Positions 27,865 to 28,100 of a DNA stretch of 28,100 bases are shown in pieces; the first letter of the stretch is position 1, and each line of letters begins with the position of its first letter. The stretch lies in IMG/VR virus record IMGVR_UViG_3300045286_000054, positions 1 through 28,100 of that record, one strand, 5' to 3'. The notes beneath the pieces are model-generated. The model was given only the letters and a program-made list of their open reading frames with translations, was not told the origin of the DNA and did no database searches. Origin of the DNA: a virus. The translations under genes were made by a program, and so were the position numbers.

Positions 27865-28065
27865 ATGAAATGGCATCTCATACGCATTAGCGACACAGCC
27901 GACAATCGGCAATGGTTTGCCGTCGATGGCGACGACGTTCCAGAGTATTTGCGCGAAGTTGCACACATCAACGCCGGGTGGCTTGACCACGACGGTTATC
28001 CGGTTGAGCCCGGTCGTGACAATGATGCCCTGAATAGCGCCACCACAACACGACCGCTACGTTAA
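27865..28065 (+). CDS. Small hypothetical protein
   Basis: The 66-residue protein (MKWHLIRISDTADNRQWFAVDGDDVPEYLREVAHINAGWLDHDGYPVEPGRDNDALNSAT...) starts at ATG 27865 with GGAGG at 27851-27855. A longer open frame exists upstream but lacks a ribosome site and crosses the promoter. It is acidic and soluble, and visibly less GC-rich than the genes before it, which may indicate separate acquisition. The family is unknown to me. Confidence 0.7.
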   Translation: MKWHLIRISDTADNRQWFAVDGDDVPEYLREVAHINAGWLDHDGYPVEPGRDNDALNSATTTRPLR

Positions 28066-28076
28066 GGATATTTGCC

Positions 28077-28100
28077 ATGACCAGCAACACGCAGCACACG
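28077..28100 (+). CDS. Start of a further gene, truncated by window end
   Basis: ATG 28077 follows AAGGA (about 28064-28068) at suitable distance and opens MTSNTQHT before the window ends. Only eight codons are visible, so nothing can be said about its product. Twelve bases separate it from the previous stop, consistent with the same operon. Confidence 0.5.

Overview
The window is a piece of a GC-rich, tailed double-stranded DNA phage (or prophage) genome. No bacterial housekeeping gene, tRNA, integrase or insertion sequence was seen. About 25 kb on the minus strand reads leftward as a packaging, head, tail/host-recognition and lysis program. The gene set suggests a short-tailed, podovirus-like particle: large portal protein, scaffold, HK97-type major capsid protein, adaptor protein, spike and fibre proteins. 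No tape measure, tail tube or sheath gene was seen. The host cannot be named from this sequence; the composition suggests a high-GC bacterium.

Layout from right to left on the minus strand. 26.6-23.5 kb holds a PD-(D/E)XK-like nuclease and a TOPRIM plus SF3 primase-helicase. 23.5-23.3 kb is an AT-rich control or origin-like region with clustered GTAAAC repeats. 23.3-18.1 kb holds a probable small terminase, two small proteins, the large terminase and the portal. 18.05-13.5 kb holds small head-region proteins, a GroES-like co-chaperonin, a Tad2-like (DUF2829) anti-defence protein, the scaffold, a conserved virion-region protein, a decoration-like protein and the major capsid protein, which is followed by a terminator. 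13.4-3.66 kb holds virion and tail proteins: a spike-base-like protein, a BNR-type beta-propeller/lectin spike, a Gly/Arg-rich protein, a DUF6496-like protein, an adaptor with an inserted discoidin-like domain, a zinc-knuckle protein and a 1120-residue repeat fibre. 3.66-1.27 kb is a glycan cassette of glycosyltransferase, nucleotide-sugar dehydratase/epimerase and methyltransferase. 1.24-0.2 kb is the lysis cassette of coiled-coil membrane protein, GH24 lysozyme and Pam3-gp28-like holin. A partial gene runs off the left end.

From about 26.74 kb to the right end the plus strand carries a divergent operon of small unrecognised genes, probably early or accessory. Two similar sigma70-like promoters drive it, and the first precedes a structured leader.

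The most striking element lies in the 171-nt gap between the large terminase and portal genes. The transcribed strand contains a nearly complete type I hammerhead ribozyme: a CUGAUGA core, a GAAA core, a UUUU-closed stem III, a GUC cleavage triplet and a pairing stem I. It sits inside a 21-nt near-perfect inverted repeat whose right arm contains the portal Shine-Dalgarno sequence. This looks like a self-cleaving, translation-controlling RNA at the packaging/head junction. Other points of interest are the co-chaperonin with nine identical 15-bp tandem repeats next to the Tad2-like gene, a 19-bp palindrome at three gene boundaries, and a fibre whose repeats are conserved in protein but scrambled in codons.
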